Both the position numbers and the translations under genes were made by a program. A model generated the notes under the pieces. That model was not told the DNA's origin. It did not search any database and was given only the letters and a program-made list of their open reading frames with translations. This document shows positions 1 to 10,088 of a DNA stretch of 32,248 bases, piece after piece (the first letter of the stretch is position 1; each line of letters starts with the position of its first letter). Where the stretch lies: positions 1-32,248 of the forward strand of contig MLAK01001124.1 of NCBI GenBank assembly GCA_001839685.1. The letters run 5' to 3'. This DNA comes from Tritrichomonas foetus. Taxonomy: Eukaryota > Parabasalia > Tritrichomonadida > Tritrichomonadidae.

Positions 1-1
1 A

Positions 2-160
2 TCAAAGTATAATGTTGTTTCTGGATTAGCATTTTCTCAAGACAAGGTACGAAATCTACCAACAATTATTGTTCAAAAAAACACCAAGATTCTTTATCTA
101 GTTTTTGAGTGGGATTTACATGATCTTGTTGTTCTATGTTTTGTAAGATTCATTATTTAG
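2..160 (+). other. Partial ORF open at the left edge, possible 3' end of a gene
   Basis: A reading frame runs from the window edge to a TAG at 158-160 and gives 52 residues, starting SKYNVVSGLAFSQDK and including VFEWDLHDL. It has no start in the window. The composition is compatible with real protein, but the stretch is short and I recognise no family. It could be the 3' end of a gene to the left, a decayed fragment or chance. Low confidence. Confidence 0.25.
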
Positions 161-395
161 AAATTTTTATTCCAAATATGAGATTTACATTGATAATTAA
201 GCCTTCAATAGAATCAATTTGGAGCGAAGGTTGTAAATTTTCCCTCTTCAATTTTTGATGATGATGGAGACATGAATGATTGACATAACACCATGAGACT
301 CTTGACTTTGAACAACAGTTAAATTGATGGATGACTTTTGCAATTGGATAAATGATTTGGAATAAAAATGATAAAGTAATTTCAAAAAAAATCAT

Positions 396-2303
396 CTATT
401 CAATTAAATTTCAAATTATCATTTATTATTATTAGTACCGAGTTGTCGAAATAGTTGTACTATTATTGCAGCAAAAAATGACCACTATCGTGTTTAAGTA
501 ATTCATTTTGTTCTCCATGTATTTGGTAGACATGATTTCTTCATTATTACGGAAATAGTGTATTAAATAACATTCTATTGACGAGGTTGATTAATAATTT
601 TTGAGAAATTCACACAGAAAAATATGATAACGATGATTGTGAGTGTCATTTTTCCGTATTTACGAATTGTCATTCAATTTTACATCACATTTAGAAATTA
701 GAATTTTACTTTTAGCCATAATACTAAATGATTTTAAGAAAAGCATACTTTAAAAGAAATCAAGTATGCATGCATATGTATTCACAACTTAAGATTAATG
801 AAATACAATCATATGTGTTTCATTTATCAGAAATCTGTAATAAAAAGTTCATTTCATTAAAATACCTCTTAAATTGGCTTTCTCTTGGTAGATTAGATCC
901 AATTTAGTATCAAAATCAACTGCCTCCCTGCTAGAGTCAATGGTTCTTCAAAGTGAATTTTCCAATAGTTATCTATTATTCTACTTTTGAATTGGACAGT
1001 GAAATATATAGTTAAGCAGTGAAAAATTAATCAGACTTGGTTGTAACATATTATTGATGATTTAGGCTGATAATAGATTTCATGCACTTCTGATGATATT
1101 AACTCATTCACATTATTAGTTACATGTTATAAGATTTTGGTATCATGTTAAATATCTTCTTCTATTTTTCATAAAGCTATGACAACTTTAATACTCATTC
1201 ACTGTTTTCTGTTATATGATTTTCTTCAAGTCAAGATTAATATCATAAGTATCAGAAAAGTGAATGGATTTTAATTTCATAGTCATCTTTCATAAAATCT
1301 TGAATTGATTTTCCCATTTAGTTCCACCTAGAGTATTATTTCCTGTATGAAAAGATAACAAGCCCCCATGATATATAACCCTCCACTTATGTTAAAATCA
1401 AAACAGTTTTGACAAACTTAACTAGACAAATATTTTGCTTAAAAATCGGAGAAAATATCCGAAAATACAGAAGGAGAACACTTATTAGGCATTTTTTTAT
1501 CAACATCGAATTGAATTATCAGAGTTCGAATACTTTCTTACGAAAATTAAATTTATGACTTAGAATGAATGTACTCCAATGGTGACATGCTATTTTCTTA
1601 ATTATATAATTTAATGTTTCGATGTTATATGCGTTAACAACTAATTGATAACATTGGAAAAATTTGTCTCTAAAATTTCAAGAATAATGAAGCATTTGTG
1701 TTTATTCCAATGCTTTTTAGATGTTACAATAAACAAACAATTGTGACAATGAGATAAGAATATTATAGGTCATTTTTCCATGATAATTATTTGATTAACT
1801 AAGCTTGGTGTGAATCTACGTAAAAATATTCATCTCAAATATTTGAGATTGCATGCAATCATCACGACAGAAAAGTAATATTAGTCAGTATTTGATCTGA
1901 TTTTTTTTTCACAAGTTGTGAACATTTCCCCACATCTATTTAAACTGAATTTTATTATTTTAAAAGTAGAAAATATTCTACCAGGAACAATTGCTAAATA
2001 TTGAAATCACCACTTGGTTGATGGGATTAGAAATAAGACTAATTCTTAACTAATGAAATGAAAAGTGATTGAGAGTGAAGATCATACACATGCCTTCTTT
2101 CTCATTCACTTTATTATGTCAATGGATACGATTTTATTAAATCCAAATTATCAATTTATCGAATTAAAATGAAAATTCAGAATTATTTTCAAATAATAAT
2201 TGTTTTTATTATAATATGTATCATTCAATAGCATACATTAATATTAGTACTCTATAAAATGCAGTATTCCTTTCTGAAATAATGAAACGTGACTTGTGAT
2301 GAA
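396..2303. other. AT-rich gene desert with possible coding remnants and palindromes
   Basis: No intact gene is visible. On the minus strand, short open pieces have protein-like composition: 849-947 (contains DSSREAVDFDTKLDLIYQEK) and 1031-1126 (contains NELISSEVHEIYYQPKSS). They are separated by stops and frame changes and may be relics of one decayed gene. Frames of this length are expected by chance at this base composition, so this is only a suspicion. Two overlapping perfect palindromes lie at 1832-1860 and a 12-bp one (TATGCATGCATA) at 765-776. Confidence 0.4.
1832..1860. repeat. Two overlapping perfect palindromes
   Basis: ATCTCAAATATTTGAGAT (1832-1849) is an 18-bp perfect palindrome. 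It overlaps GATTGCATGCAATC (1847-1860), a 14-bp perfect palindrome. Both were read base by base. They lie in a gene desert about 450 bp beyond the 3' end of the eIF3j-like gene. Function unknown. Confidence 0.6.
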
Positions 2304-2687
2304 TTACAACTTTCCTTTCTGTTTCTCTTTGGAGTAAATTTCAGAGATTTTGTATGAACTTAAGGGACTAAGGAGAGAAGTGATCAGTTTTAAAGAAAAA
2401 TCAAACTTTCCTTCATCTGGAACAGTCTGATAATATTGGATGATTGATTTTTTCAATCTAACAAATTCTTCATATGTTTTTGGGATGAATTTTAAGGGAT
2501 CAACATTTTGGTCACCAGAAATATGTGATTCCAAAAACTCTTCACCAAAGAGATCACATGCATTTTTAAAATCATTTTCTTCGATTGATTCCTCAATCAT
2601 TGCAATTTTTCTAGAATTAGGGATTTTGATTTTTTGATCATACGTTTTTTGGGCATGACCAATGTCTTCAATATCAAAATCATCCAT
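2304..2687 (-). CDS. eIF3 subunit j-like translation initiation factor
   Basis: Predicted 127-residue protein with an ATG start. It begins with a short acidic stretch (MDDFDIEDIG), has a middle segment around FKNACDLFGEEF, and ends in a helical C-terminal half (NVDPLKFIPKTYEEFVRLKK, then SLKLITSLLSPLSSYKISEI) with a basic tail (KEKQKGKL). This order, acidic N-terminus, a DP-x-F/T-EEF-like helix, a Ser/Leu-rich helix and a Lys-rich end, matches eIF3j (Hcr1). eIF3j binds the 40S decoding centre and loosely associates with eIF3. The protein is about half the usual length, lacking most of the charged N-terminal region. The assignment is by motif order only. The closest alternative is an unassigned acidic/helical protein. 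Confidence 0.6.
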   Translation of the reverse strand: MDDFDIEDIGHAQKTYDQKIKIPNSRKIAMIEESIEENDFKNACDLFGEEFLESHISGDQNVDPLKFIPKTYEEFVRLKKSIIQYYQTVPDEGKFDFSLKLITSLLSPLSSYKISEIYSKEKQKGKL

Positions 2688-3092
2688 TTTCTGAAAAATA
2701 ATTTGATTAACTTTTTGAATGCAGAATTTTGAGTATTGATTAGATATATGGTCAATTCATCTTTAGAAAAAAATTATCGTCATCCAACGAATTTTTCATC
2801 TTTTATCTTGGGTTAACATGATTTTAAACCTTTACTACAGAAATGACTGGTTCTACATTGACGTGAGTTTATTAAATTTTTGCATGGATAATCACTTTCA
2901 GACTTTAATGATGATTTGAAAAGAATTTGTGTCTGGAGATTTTATGTTCCAATTGACCTACTTTTTCTATGCCTATTTGTTGGCGCGATTGCCTCTAATG
3001 ACCATATAAGTATTGTATCATTTATTTCAATTTTCTATTTCAATAGAATTCAATGAAATTTACAGCATTGTTGTCACTTTTTCAAATAAAAA
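2688..3092. other. Divergent intergenic region with a possible decayed signal-peptide ORF
   Basis: This separates the eIF3j-like gene (-) from a small membrane protein gene (+). On the plus strand an ATG at about 2819 opens a frame starting MILNLYYRNDWFYID that stops after 33 codons. A second frame from about 2900 carries a very signal-peptide-like segment (VPIDLLFLCLFVGAIASND) without an in-frame ATG. One frameshift would join the two. It may be a broken secreted-protein gene or chance. Confidence 0.3.
3074..3084 (+). promoter_or_regulatory. Initiator (Inr)-like element before the small TM protein gene
   Basis: TCACTTTTTCA matches the trichomonad initiator TCA(+1)Py(T/A). The putative +1 A at 3076 is 17 nt before the ATG at 3093. 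In trichomonads the Inr functionally replaces a TATA box. Confidence 0.55.
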
Positions 3093-3362
3093 ATGTTGTG
3101 TCTATTAATTTTCCCTATCCTCACAGCTTCTTTATCTCGTGAAGCCATTCTTACAATTGGCATTGCCACATCGATTAGTGCAACAATAATCATTTCCAGC
3201 CTTCTCTGCTGTTGTGTAAAATCTGGACTTTGTAACAAGAGTAATCGTCTCCAAGAACAACAGAACAGGTCAGAATCGCTCGTCAGTCTCATACCTCCCC
3301 TCTTTTATACGCAAGGAATGACAGATCCGCTTCTTCAAGACGATTTGATAGAAGGCAAATAA
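3093..3362 (+). CDS. Small signal-peptide/transmembrane protein
   Basis: Predicted 89-residue protein. Residues 1-15 (MLCLLIFPILTASLS) look like a cleavable signal peptide. Residues 18-41 (ILTIGIATSISATIIISSLL) form a transmembrane helix followed directly by a Cys cluster (CCC) that could be palmitoylated. The remaining ~45 residues would be a cytosolic tail rich in Gln and Ser. The tail holds an acidic-dileucine-like motif (TDPLLQDDL), a candidate endocytic or lysosomal sorting signal. An Inr-like element just upstream supports the start. Family unknown; trichomonads encode many small membrane proteins of this design. Confidence 0.65.
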   Translation: MLCLLIFPILTASLSREAILTIGIATSISATIIISSLLCCCVKSGLCNKSNRLQEQQNRSESLVSLIPPLFYTQGMTDPLLQDDLIEGK

Positions 3363-4170
3363 TTCCATTTTTATTAGCTTATTTCTGATTTTTCAGGCTC
3401 TCTTATATATGTATATTTGTGTTATTTATATAATGATGTTTATTGGAATAAAAAAATCACCGCGACATTTTTCTTCTCCTTTTTTATTTTATTTCGATTT
3501 CAAAGTTCCACAATCTTGGTATTAAAGCTATACTGAGCAAATGAATAATGTAAATCGAAATGTTTCAGCTAATCAATTTCAAGTAATTTTTTTTTGTCTT
3601 TTTGAATGAAAACAATAATACGAAAACGATTTCATGATGTGTGTTGAAGTGGTTAATCATCACTGTTGTGACCAAATTCACATATAAATTGGGATAACTG
3701 TGAAAATGGAGAATTATGGCTAAGGCTTTTTTGATCCTGATCATATCAGTGATGCCTAGTAGTGATATTTTCATTGAATTTATAGCTAATTATTAGCGAT
3801 AAAAAAGAATTTATCGAACATGTTCAGAAAAATGAATTCGTCATGAAATCTTTAGGAAATAGAATCAACTCCATGTTAGCTGCCAGGATTTTCTTTCCAT
3901 CCACTTTTTAAGATGGCCAACAATCATTGCGGAATTATTTGAGTGATGAAAAATGAAAAATCAGAAGAAAAATAGAAAAGGAAAATCCACACATTTATTC
4001 TTAACATTACAAATTTCGTTTTTCATGAGTAACTTTTTTCCCAAAAAATTACATATCTTTTTTCTTACAATGGGAATAATTAATAATTACGAGAATACTT
4101 TCTATATAGCAAAAAATTAATTTGCCATGAATAGAAAATGAAGATATACGAATTCGATAAATATTCCTTC
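3363..4170. other. Intergenic region between convergent genes
   Basis: No convincing gene. A 22-codon frame (MKSLGNRINSMLAARIFF...) starts at 3843 and stops at 3909-3911; the same frame then continues protein-like (DGQQSLRNYLSDEK) to a second stop. It may be a remnant with a nonsense codon or chance. A minus-strand frame at 3565-3774 has no supporting features. Confidence 0.35.
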
Positions 4171-4653
4171 TTATTTTGGAGCGAAGGGCTCTGGAGTCTT
4201 CGATGAGATAGCGGTCACGTTTTTCCTCATAAGGCTGATAGATGTTGGCTGTATGGAAAAGCGGCGTTTGACTGGATCTTCATAAATACTTTTCAATAAT
4301 TTATTCGAGGCAATATAGAGTGGCTTTTTATTGTCACTCTGGATTTCGCTTATTTTCAAAATGGTCTGCTGAGAACTTTTGAAATACTCTTCAATTGATG
4401 GAACGTTCATTGAATGAATAATGCAACAAAGTTGTGATAATTTATAGCGAACATGTGTTTCAGTATTGGTATCGATAAGTCTTTCTAAGATTGTATCAAA
4501 AAAAAACTGGGACTCGCAGCTATCAAATGAGAGGACCTTTTCTTTGATTTGCGAATATGTTGCTAACGACCAGGTTCCGCTTGATGATTCCGCTTCTTTA
4601 AGAATGCTATCGGTGAAACTTTGGAGGGTTGCTTTCGCAAGATATGTTGTCAT
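4171..4653 (-). CDS. Stand-alone ENTH/VHS-like helical protein (putative membrane-traffic adaptor)
   Basis: Predicted 160-residue, mostly alpha-helical protein. The helix order and several positions resemble an ENTH domain: a Trp just before the second helix (GTWSLATYSQIKEKV), FFFDTILERLIDTNTETHVRYKLSQLC where ENTH has IWKRLND..WRHVYKAL, then a helix around EYFKSSQQTILKISEI, then YIASNKLLKSIYED where ENTH has VREKAKQLVALL. ENTH proteins bind phosphoinositides and clathrin adaptors. The ~30-residue tail (RRFSIQPTSISLMRKNVTAI) is basic and Ser/Thr-rich and lacks obvious clathrin or AP2 motifs. An Inr-like TCATAAC sits directly before the ATG. Assignment by pattern only; VHS, ANTH or another short helical repeat are alternatives. 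Confidence 0.5.
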   Translation of the reverse strand: MTTYLAKATLQSFTDSILKEAESSSGTWSLATYSQIKEKVLSFDSCESQFFFDTILERLIDTNTETHVRYKLSQLCCIIHSMNVPSIEEYFKSSQQTILKISEIQSDNKKPLYIASNKLLKSIYEDPVKRRFSIQPTSISLMRKNVTAISSKTPEPFAPK

Positions 4654-4660
4654 GTTATGA
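4654..4660 (-). promoter_or_regulatory. Inr-like element before the ENTH-like gene
   Basis: Read on the minus strand this is TCATAAC immediately before the ATG. It fits TCA(+1)Py(T/A) with a 5-nt leader, which is short but within the range known for trichomonads. Confidence 0.4.
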
Positions 4661-6364
4661 TGGGTTTCTACAAAAGAGAATAAATAACTTTCCGCAGGCT
4701 GGCTTTTTGAATGTATTCTGTTCGTTCAAATAAAAATAAAAATTCCTATTAGTCAAAATTCAGAATGTAATTTAATGTTTTGAATTTCTCAAAAAAGCCA
4801 TCATTCAATTTTTTTTATTTTAATTTTAAATCAATGTATGGATTTTACATGTCTCAATTTTCAAGATATTGCATTGAATATTTTGATAACGCCGGAATTT
4901 ATTTTTGTATGTGTTTGAATAGTATTTGATAAGTAGAAGCATTCAACTTGTAGTATCGGAGATGATCCATTTCATGAGAAAAGTTCCCTCTCTCTGAGAA
5001 GTAGTCCATTATTTTGGTTCAAGATCTCTGCGTCAACTAAATTTTTGAGAAAAGATTCACTATTATGTTATAACCAATTGAAATTTTGAGATCCACAGAT
5101 AAATGCGATTTTTTTGTTTCAATTATTTTTCTATCCAGAATTCAACCATAGATCATGATCCATAATTTTATCGAATGATTTTTTTATATCTTTCATGGAT
5201 ATTTAGAAAGCAAATTGCTTTATGCAATACGCCAGTTGGATCCTGTAAAAATTCGGTTGCTCGCGAATGGATTTTTCTCTTAACAAAATTTTACCGTTTC
5301 AAAATTGTTTCATAAACAACATAAAAAATCGCATCCAGTCATCCAAATTGATTCTCGAAAAAGTTCCGTGAATGTCCTAAAAAGAAAAAAGAAGACGATT
5401 TTTTTGTGATTCAATGTGATTTTTCAAAATTTCAGAGTTACTGTTCTCAATGCATTCATTCGTTCAAAGTTAGTTATTCAAATAATTCAATTCGTCATTG
5501 TAAAATTCAATATACTTTCGAAAATTCACAATTCTCAAAATTGTCTTTCTGAAATCTGAAGCTGATATTATTTCGGCTGAAAAAATATCTACATATAAGT
5601 TATTTATTTATGGGTTTTAACCCCTTTTTTATACAAATAATTATCATTTGTAATGTGAATCTTTCTATCAAAAAGACTCATCTTAGCTTAAGATTCATAA
5701 TCGATAATTGTTCAAATTCCATTTCCATAATGATATAAAGAGAAATTATAAAGATTTGAACAACTCTGAGTTCATACTTTTCATGCTCGAAAAGACTTTT
5801 CCACGAGAATAGTCAATCAATGATGGATCACATTTATGAATGCCCCATTGATCTATTCAATATAATAATCAATGCTTAAGTTCATATATTCTCATTTTGA
5901 AGTTCTCAACAAAAAAGAGATCACTGGGCTCTGATGAATCATTTTTGAAATTATGTCCTCTAATGTTGAAACTATTGAGATAATCATTGAGATGATCTAG
6001 ATTCATCAAATACAAATTCTATCCAAAATCACAGCTGTTGTATGATATATATGAATTTTTATGTATAATTTCAAAGTAATTTGGCGCTAGAATTTTAAAA
6101 CTGATAATTGAAGTTGCTTCTTTTGGGTGATTCATGCAATTAGCAATAATAATTATTTCATGAGATATTTTTTATCCAATTTATTTGATAACTTTTGATG
6201 AAATGAAGTCAAAACAGTCGAAAAAAAATATATATATTACAAATATCACAGGTCATTCAAAAACAATAATCATGATGTCTTCATTATGAAGAGTTAGAAT
6301 CATCGTAATAAAAGAAATTAACAAATAGAAAAACAATTACCTCGAACAATAAAAACAATTTATT
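4661..6364. other. 1.7-kb intergenic region
   Basis: No convincing gene. A slightly GC-richer patch at about 5175-5350 is open in several short frames; the longest from an ATG is 46 codons (5175-5315). TTTGGCGC, a consensus-type E2F site, lies at 6080-6087, about 280 bp past the 3' end of the CK1 gene. Nested inverted repeats (TGAATCTT ... AAGATTCA) occur near 5657-5698. Confidence 0.4.
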
Positions 6365-7750
6365 CTATTTCTGCTCTATCATTGGAAACACGGTTTGATT
6401 TCTAATCGGTGAAAATACTTTTGGTTTCACCGCTCTAGACGCAGCCCTTTTCCTTCCCCTCGGGCTGGCGACTGCTGTTCTCACGTAGTTTATTTTTTCT
6501 ATTTTTAATGCAAGATTGGTAGAAGCTGTTACAACTCTTTTCATGTTAGGATTCGTTCTTAATTTCGCATTAGTTGATGCATTTATATTATTTATACCAC
6601 GAATATTGCTTGAATGATTTGCATGAATGACATTTTGATTATAACTAGTCAAATTATTCACACTGTTAAGGTTAGCACATAAATTATGATTCACTATATT
6701 GTTACTAACAATATTTGTAATACCAATATTTGCATTATTCATATTATTATTTGTCATACTTGCACTGTTTACATTTTTTGGGCTATTTGGGTGATTGATT
6801 CGCTTTGGAACATCAATTTGCTGTCTGGGACTCATCTTTGCAGAGACCGGTTGAGTCATTGCAGGTTTTCTTTCAGTTGACCAATCATACACATAATCAA
6901 AAACCATGCCTTCATCAATGAAAGCATCTCTCAGCATTTTTCTATATTCTTTATAATCTGGTTCTTCATCGAATTTCAAATTTCGAACTTTTTCTATATA
7001 ATTAATGAAAAATTTTGGGAATCCTCGACAAAGATTGTCCAAATTTGTGTTTGCTTTTGTGCTGGCAATTTTTTCCATTTTTTCTTTTTGCGTTTTAGCG
7101 GGAAGACCTTGCCAAGGGAGCTTCCCTTTCAGTAAGTACACCCACACGTATGCTAGACTTTCCATATCATCTCTCCTTGATTGCTCGATTCCTCTCATTG
7201 CAGAAATTGATGCGTATCGAGCGGTTCCGGTCATACTTCGCTTATCTGAATAATTTATATGTTTCAATGTTTTTGGATCCTCAAACCTCCGGGATAGGCC
7301 AAAATCAATTATATACACTTGGTTTGATTTTTTTCCGACTCCCATCATGAAATTGTCTGGTTTGATATCACGATGGATAAAATGCTTGCGATGCATGAAT
7401 TCTACACACGCGAGCATCTGGTCAGCAAGCATCATAACCGTTTTAACCGAGAACGACTTTCGTTTGACAAGAAGATCTTCCAAAGATGATGACAAATAAT
7501 CAATCACCATAACGTTATATTTCCCTTCAGTTCCGTAGAAGTAACAATGTGGAATTCCGTTTCCACCTTCGAGAAAACGATAAATTTTCGATTCGACGTC
7601 GAGTTGTGGATTTTTCGTATTTGCTGGCTCGAGTTTAACAGCAACTTGTTGATGCGTCTCAATATTTTCGCCACTATATATTTCTCCAAAAGAGCCGCCG
7701 CCCACACGCTTTCGAAGAGAGAAGCGTGATGCCACAAGGAATGACGACAT
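6365..7750 (-). CDS. CK1-family protein kinase with Asn-rich tail
   Basis: Predicted 461-residue Ser/Thr kinase. The catalytic domain is at ~10-290. It has a Gly-rich loop VGGGSFGEI (16-24), the ATP lysine in VAVK (K39), HRDIKPDNF (126-134), IDFGLSRRF (148-156), the CK1-specific GTARYASI (175-182) in place of the usual APE segment, and SRRDDMES (191-198). All catalytic residues are present, so it should be active. CK1 enzymes phosphorylate primed or acidic sites in many pathways. The last ~160 residues are low-complexity and Asn-rich, then basic (RGRKRAASRAVKPK), a possible nuclear signal. An Inr-like TCATA lies about 41 nt upstream of the ATG. CK1 kinases are expanded in trichomonads. Confidence 0.95.
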   Translation of the reverse strand: MSSFLVASRFSLRKRVGGGSFGEIYSGENIETHQQVAVKLEPANTKNPQLDVESKIYRFLEGGNGIPHCYFYGTEGKYNVMVIDYLSSSLEDLLVKRKSFSVKTVMMLADQMLACVEFMHRKHFIHRDIKPDNFMMGVGKKSNQVYIIDFGLSRRFEDPKTLKHINYSDKRSMTGTARYASISAMRGIEQSRRDDMESLAYVWVYLLKGKLPWQGLPAKTQKEKMEKIASTKANTNLDNLCRGFPKFFINYIEKVRNLKFDEEPDYKEYRKMLRDAFIDEGMVFDYVYDWSTERKPAMTQPVSAKMSPRQQIDVPKRINHPNSPKNVNSASMTNNNMNNANIGITNIVSNNIVNHNLCANLNSVNNLTSYNQNVIHANHSSNIRGINNINASTNAKLRTNPNMKRVVTASTNLALKIEKINYVRTAVASPRGRKRAASRAVKPKVFSPIRNQTVFPMIEQK

Positions 7751-8673
7751 TTTTGGCTATCTTGATTTCTTCAGAAAATTGGTTTGATTATGAACTTTTT
7801 CACCGCATCATATCGGGTTTTCTCATTTCTTTATCAATCCATTAATAATTTCTGAAAATATACATGTTTCTTCACAATATTTTGGATAATATTTGCGAAG
7901 AATTATTGAATATTTTCTTGTTTGACGAAGTTCTGAATTGTTTAAGGATTTGAGAAGAAAAGATGAAACTTCTGAAACATACTCTCAAAATATTTCTTTT
8001 TAAGAAATGTTCTTTCTTTTCGTATAAAGTCTAATAAAATTATTAATTATTCTCATTGATGATGAGAGAAAATAGAGAGGATAATTGTGAAAAAAAGTTG
8101 ACGATAAAAATTTGACAGTATCTCACGATGAATCAAATATATTCTGAATTCTCTGATTGACAAGTATTATTAAATCTAATCAAATTTTAATTATTGGAAA
8201 AGGTACTAAAAATATCATTCCTATCCACCTTTCTCGTCAATTTTCACATTCAAGCGTTTTAGAATTATTTTCTGAGAGGTTTTAGAATTTTTGTTTGTTA
8301 CCCTAATACCTCCAGAATATATACATTGAAAATATTTAAATATTGAAAACATTCAAATTTAAAACTCTTTTGAAATTTGAAATAGTTATTTTCGCTTAGC
8401 ATCAAATTGATCATTCTCTGTGACATGAGTGAACAGCAGTAAATTGCCCCACACATGTTTTCTCACTATCCTTTTCAAATTACAATATTTAGGAAAATAT
8501 AGCCAATTAAAGATTTCCATGTAATAATATATAAAAAAACACATCATACAGTAAACCACTCTCAGAAAACAAAAAGAATGTTCATTTAACCTAAAAAGAA
8601 ATAAATTTATAACCAAATAAAAATAACTTTATGAATTCTAATCAAATAAAATTAAAGAATATAAAAATAAAAC
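7751..8673. other. Intergenic region between two minus-strand genes
   Basis: No solid gene. A minus-strand frame ending at 8386 could encode 44 residues from an internal ATG (8386-8520), including FPKYCNLKRIVRKHVWGNLL. Its longer form starts at a TTG. There is no Inr or family match, so it is not called as a gene. Confidence 0.35.
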
Positions 8674-9831
8674 TCAAAATTCAAAGCCAAGATACTCAAG
8701 CCGCGATATGACATGTTTTGCATACTGTTTCTGCATCAAAAAGTCATAGTTTTCATAAACAACATCATAAACCGCATTTTGTTGCTTAGAATTTCCATGC
8801 TCGACAATTCTTTGTATGACATAATTCCCAAATTGGTCGACAACCATCTTCATTATGCGCGAATAGTCGTATCCATCATCACTACATAGTATTTCATCAA
8901 ACATCATTTCTCTTTCATCTTTCGTTGTTCCTCTGATGCACTTTTCCATCACATTTGATGCAAATTTATGGATTGAAAAATCGTAAAAGTGGCCTTTGAA
9001 AAGTTTTATCATTTTTGAGACATTTTTATGGCTTTTCTCAGAAAGTATATACTGGACAACATAGTTCCCATATTGATTTGTTGCCAGTTCGACAGCTTTA
9101 TTAATAATTTCGCCTACCAAAGGATCCAGGCGCTCTATATCGTACTGATCAAAAAGTCCTTGAACAACACGACAGCCGCAATTATCAACAGCCAGTCGAA
9201 TCACATCATCTTTTATCATATCAACAATTTCATCAACGCGGTGAGGTAACGATGATACAAATCGCTGTACGATGTGATTTCCATTGGCTGATAAGCAATA
9301 GTTGACAAAATCGGATTTCATTTCTGTGTAAATTCGATCGATATTTTTCATATTCGTAGTTTCTATAAATTTCTGTAAAACTCGGCAGGCCGACGGGTGG
9401 TCAACAACTGGCTTGATATCCTGTAAAAAAAAATTGAGAAAATACGTCTGTTGTGATTCCGATGATATCTCGCAAAATTTTTGAACAACGAAATTCGCAG
9501 TCGAATCGAAAACTAATTCTTTCATGTTTTCATTGATTGCATCAAAAATGATTTTCTTTTCATGAATCGAACAATCCGACATTTTATGCTGCAATTGGCG
9601 GCTCTTTTGTCTGTCTTTGGCCATATTCACAATCTGCTGAATCTGAGAATTGTTCTGATTATTCTGAAAATCGTTAACGAACATCGAACAATCAGATAAT
9701 TGACAGAGACTGGCAGGCGAGACCCGCTCTCCTGTCATTGCCTCCCACAAGTCGCTAGTAATTAAATGAACGCGAAAAGAGCTGTATCGATCTGAATAAA
9801 GAGGCGCCTCAATGATTGATGAGACAGACAT
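8674..9831 (-). CDS. Pumilio/Puf RNA-binding protein, eight repeats
   Basis: Predicted 385-residue protein from the ATG at 9831; the longer frame to 9846 starts with GTG and is not used. Eight Puf repeats fill ~70-380. Their base-reading triplets are visible: SRQLQ (77-81), NFVVQ (113-117), CRVLQ (149-153), NHIVQ (185-189), CRVVQ (220-224), NYVVQ (256-260), SNVME (292-296) and NYVIQ (336-340). By the known Puf code, repeat 8 to repeat 1 reads U-G-U-A-U-A-U-A, so the target should be the classical UGUANAUA element in 3' UTRs. Puf proteins repress translation or promote mRNA decay in the cytoplasm. The ~70-residue N-terminus is short and Gln/Asn-containing. The gene is divergent from histone H2B. 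Confidence 0.95.
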   Translation of the reverse strand: MSVSSIIEAPLYSDRYSSFRVHLITSDLWEAMTGERVSPASLCQLSDCSMFVNDFQNNQNNSQIQQIVNMAKDRQKSRQLQHKMSDCSIHEKKIIFDAINENMKELVFDSTANFVVQKFCEISSESQQTYFLNFFLQDIKPVVDHPSACRVLQKFIETTNMKNIDRIYTEMKSDFVNYCLSANGNHIVQRFVSSLPHRVDEIVDMIKDDVIRLAVDNCGCRVVQGLFDQYDIERLDPLVGEIINKAVELATNQYGNYVVQYILSEKSHKNVSKMIKLFKGHFYDFSIHKFASNVMEKCIRGTTKDEREMMFDEILCSDDGYDYSRIMKMVVDQFGNYVIQRIVEHGNSKQQNAVYDVVYENYDFLMQKQYAKHVISRLEYLGFEF

Positions 9832-10088
9832 CGAGGATAGATTCACAGAGTCTGTTCGAACGCATACGTTTATTTTCGAAAAAATAAAGGTGAAAAAAGT
9901 TTGTATAGGTCAATAAATAATGATGGTGCATTATCCTAATTCCGACAGAATTTCATGCTTTGGTATTTTCTTATATTTTGTAGGAAGTATCACAATGAAT
10001 GAATTCATTTAACATTACAAAATGCCATCTATGATTATCATAGATAATCTTCTAGAACAGCCTTTCTTCATTATAAGATGAAAAATAG

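Noticed and set aside
153..395. 80-codon minus-strand frame near the left edge
   Set aside because: No Inr, no family match and AT-driven composition; such lengths occur by chance.
1505..1530. tRNA B-box-like GAGTTCGAAT
   Set aside because: No A box, acceptor stem or cloverleaf could be built around it.
2863..2901. GTGAGT...TTTCAG as a 39-nt intron before the small TM gene
   Set aside because: Removal does not join any ATG frame to the downstream open frame, and the ends differ from the trichomonad consensus.
5609..5640. GGGTTTTAACCCC followed by T-run as a Pol III terminator or RNA end
   Set aside because: The stem is only four pairs and no upstream RNA-like structure was found.
8318..8325. 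TGTATATA on the minus strand as a Puf autoregulatory element
   Set aside because: It lies about 350 nt past the Puf stop, beyond the short 3' UTRs usual in trichomonads, and several copies are expected by chance in this AT-rich window.
9832..9846. Five extra N-terminal codons of the Puf protein
   Set aside because: The extended frame starts with GTG; the first ATG at 9831 is the expected start in a eukaryote.
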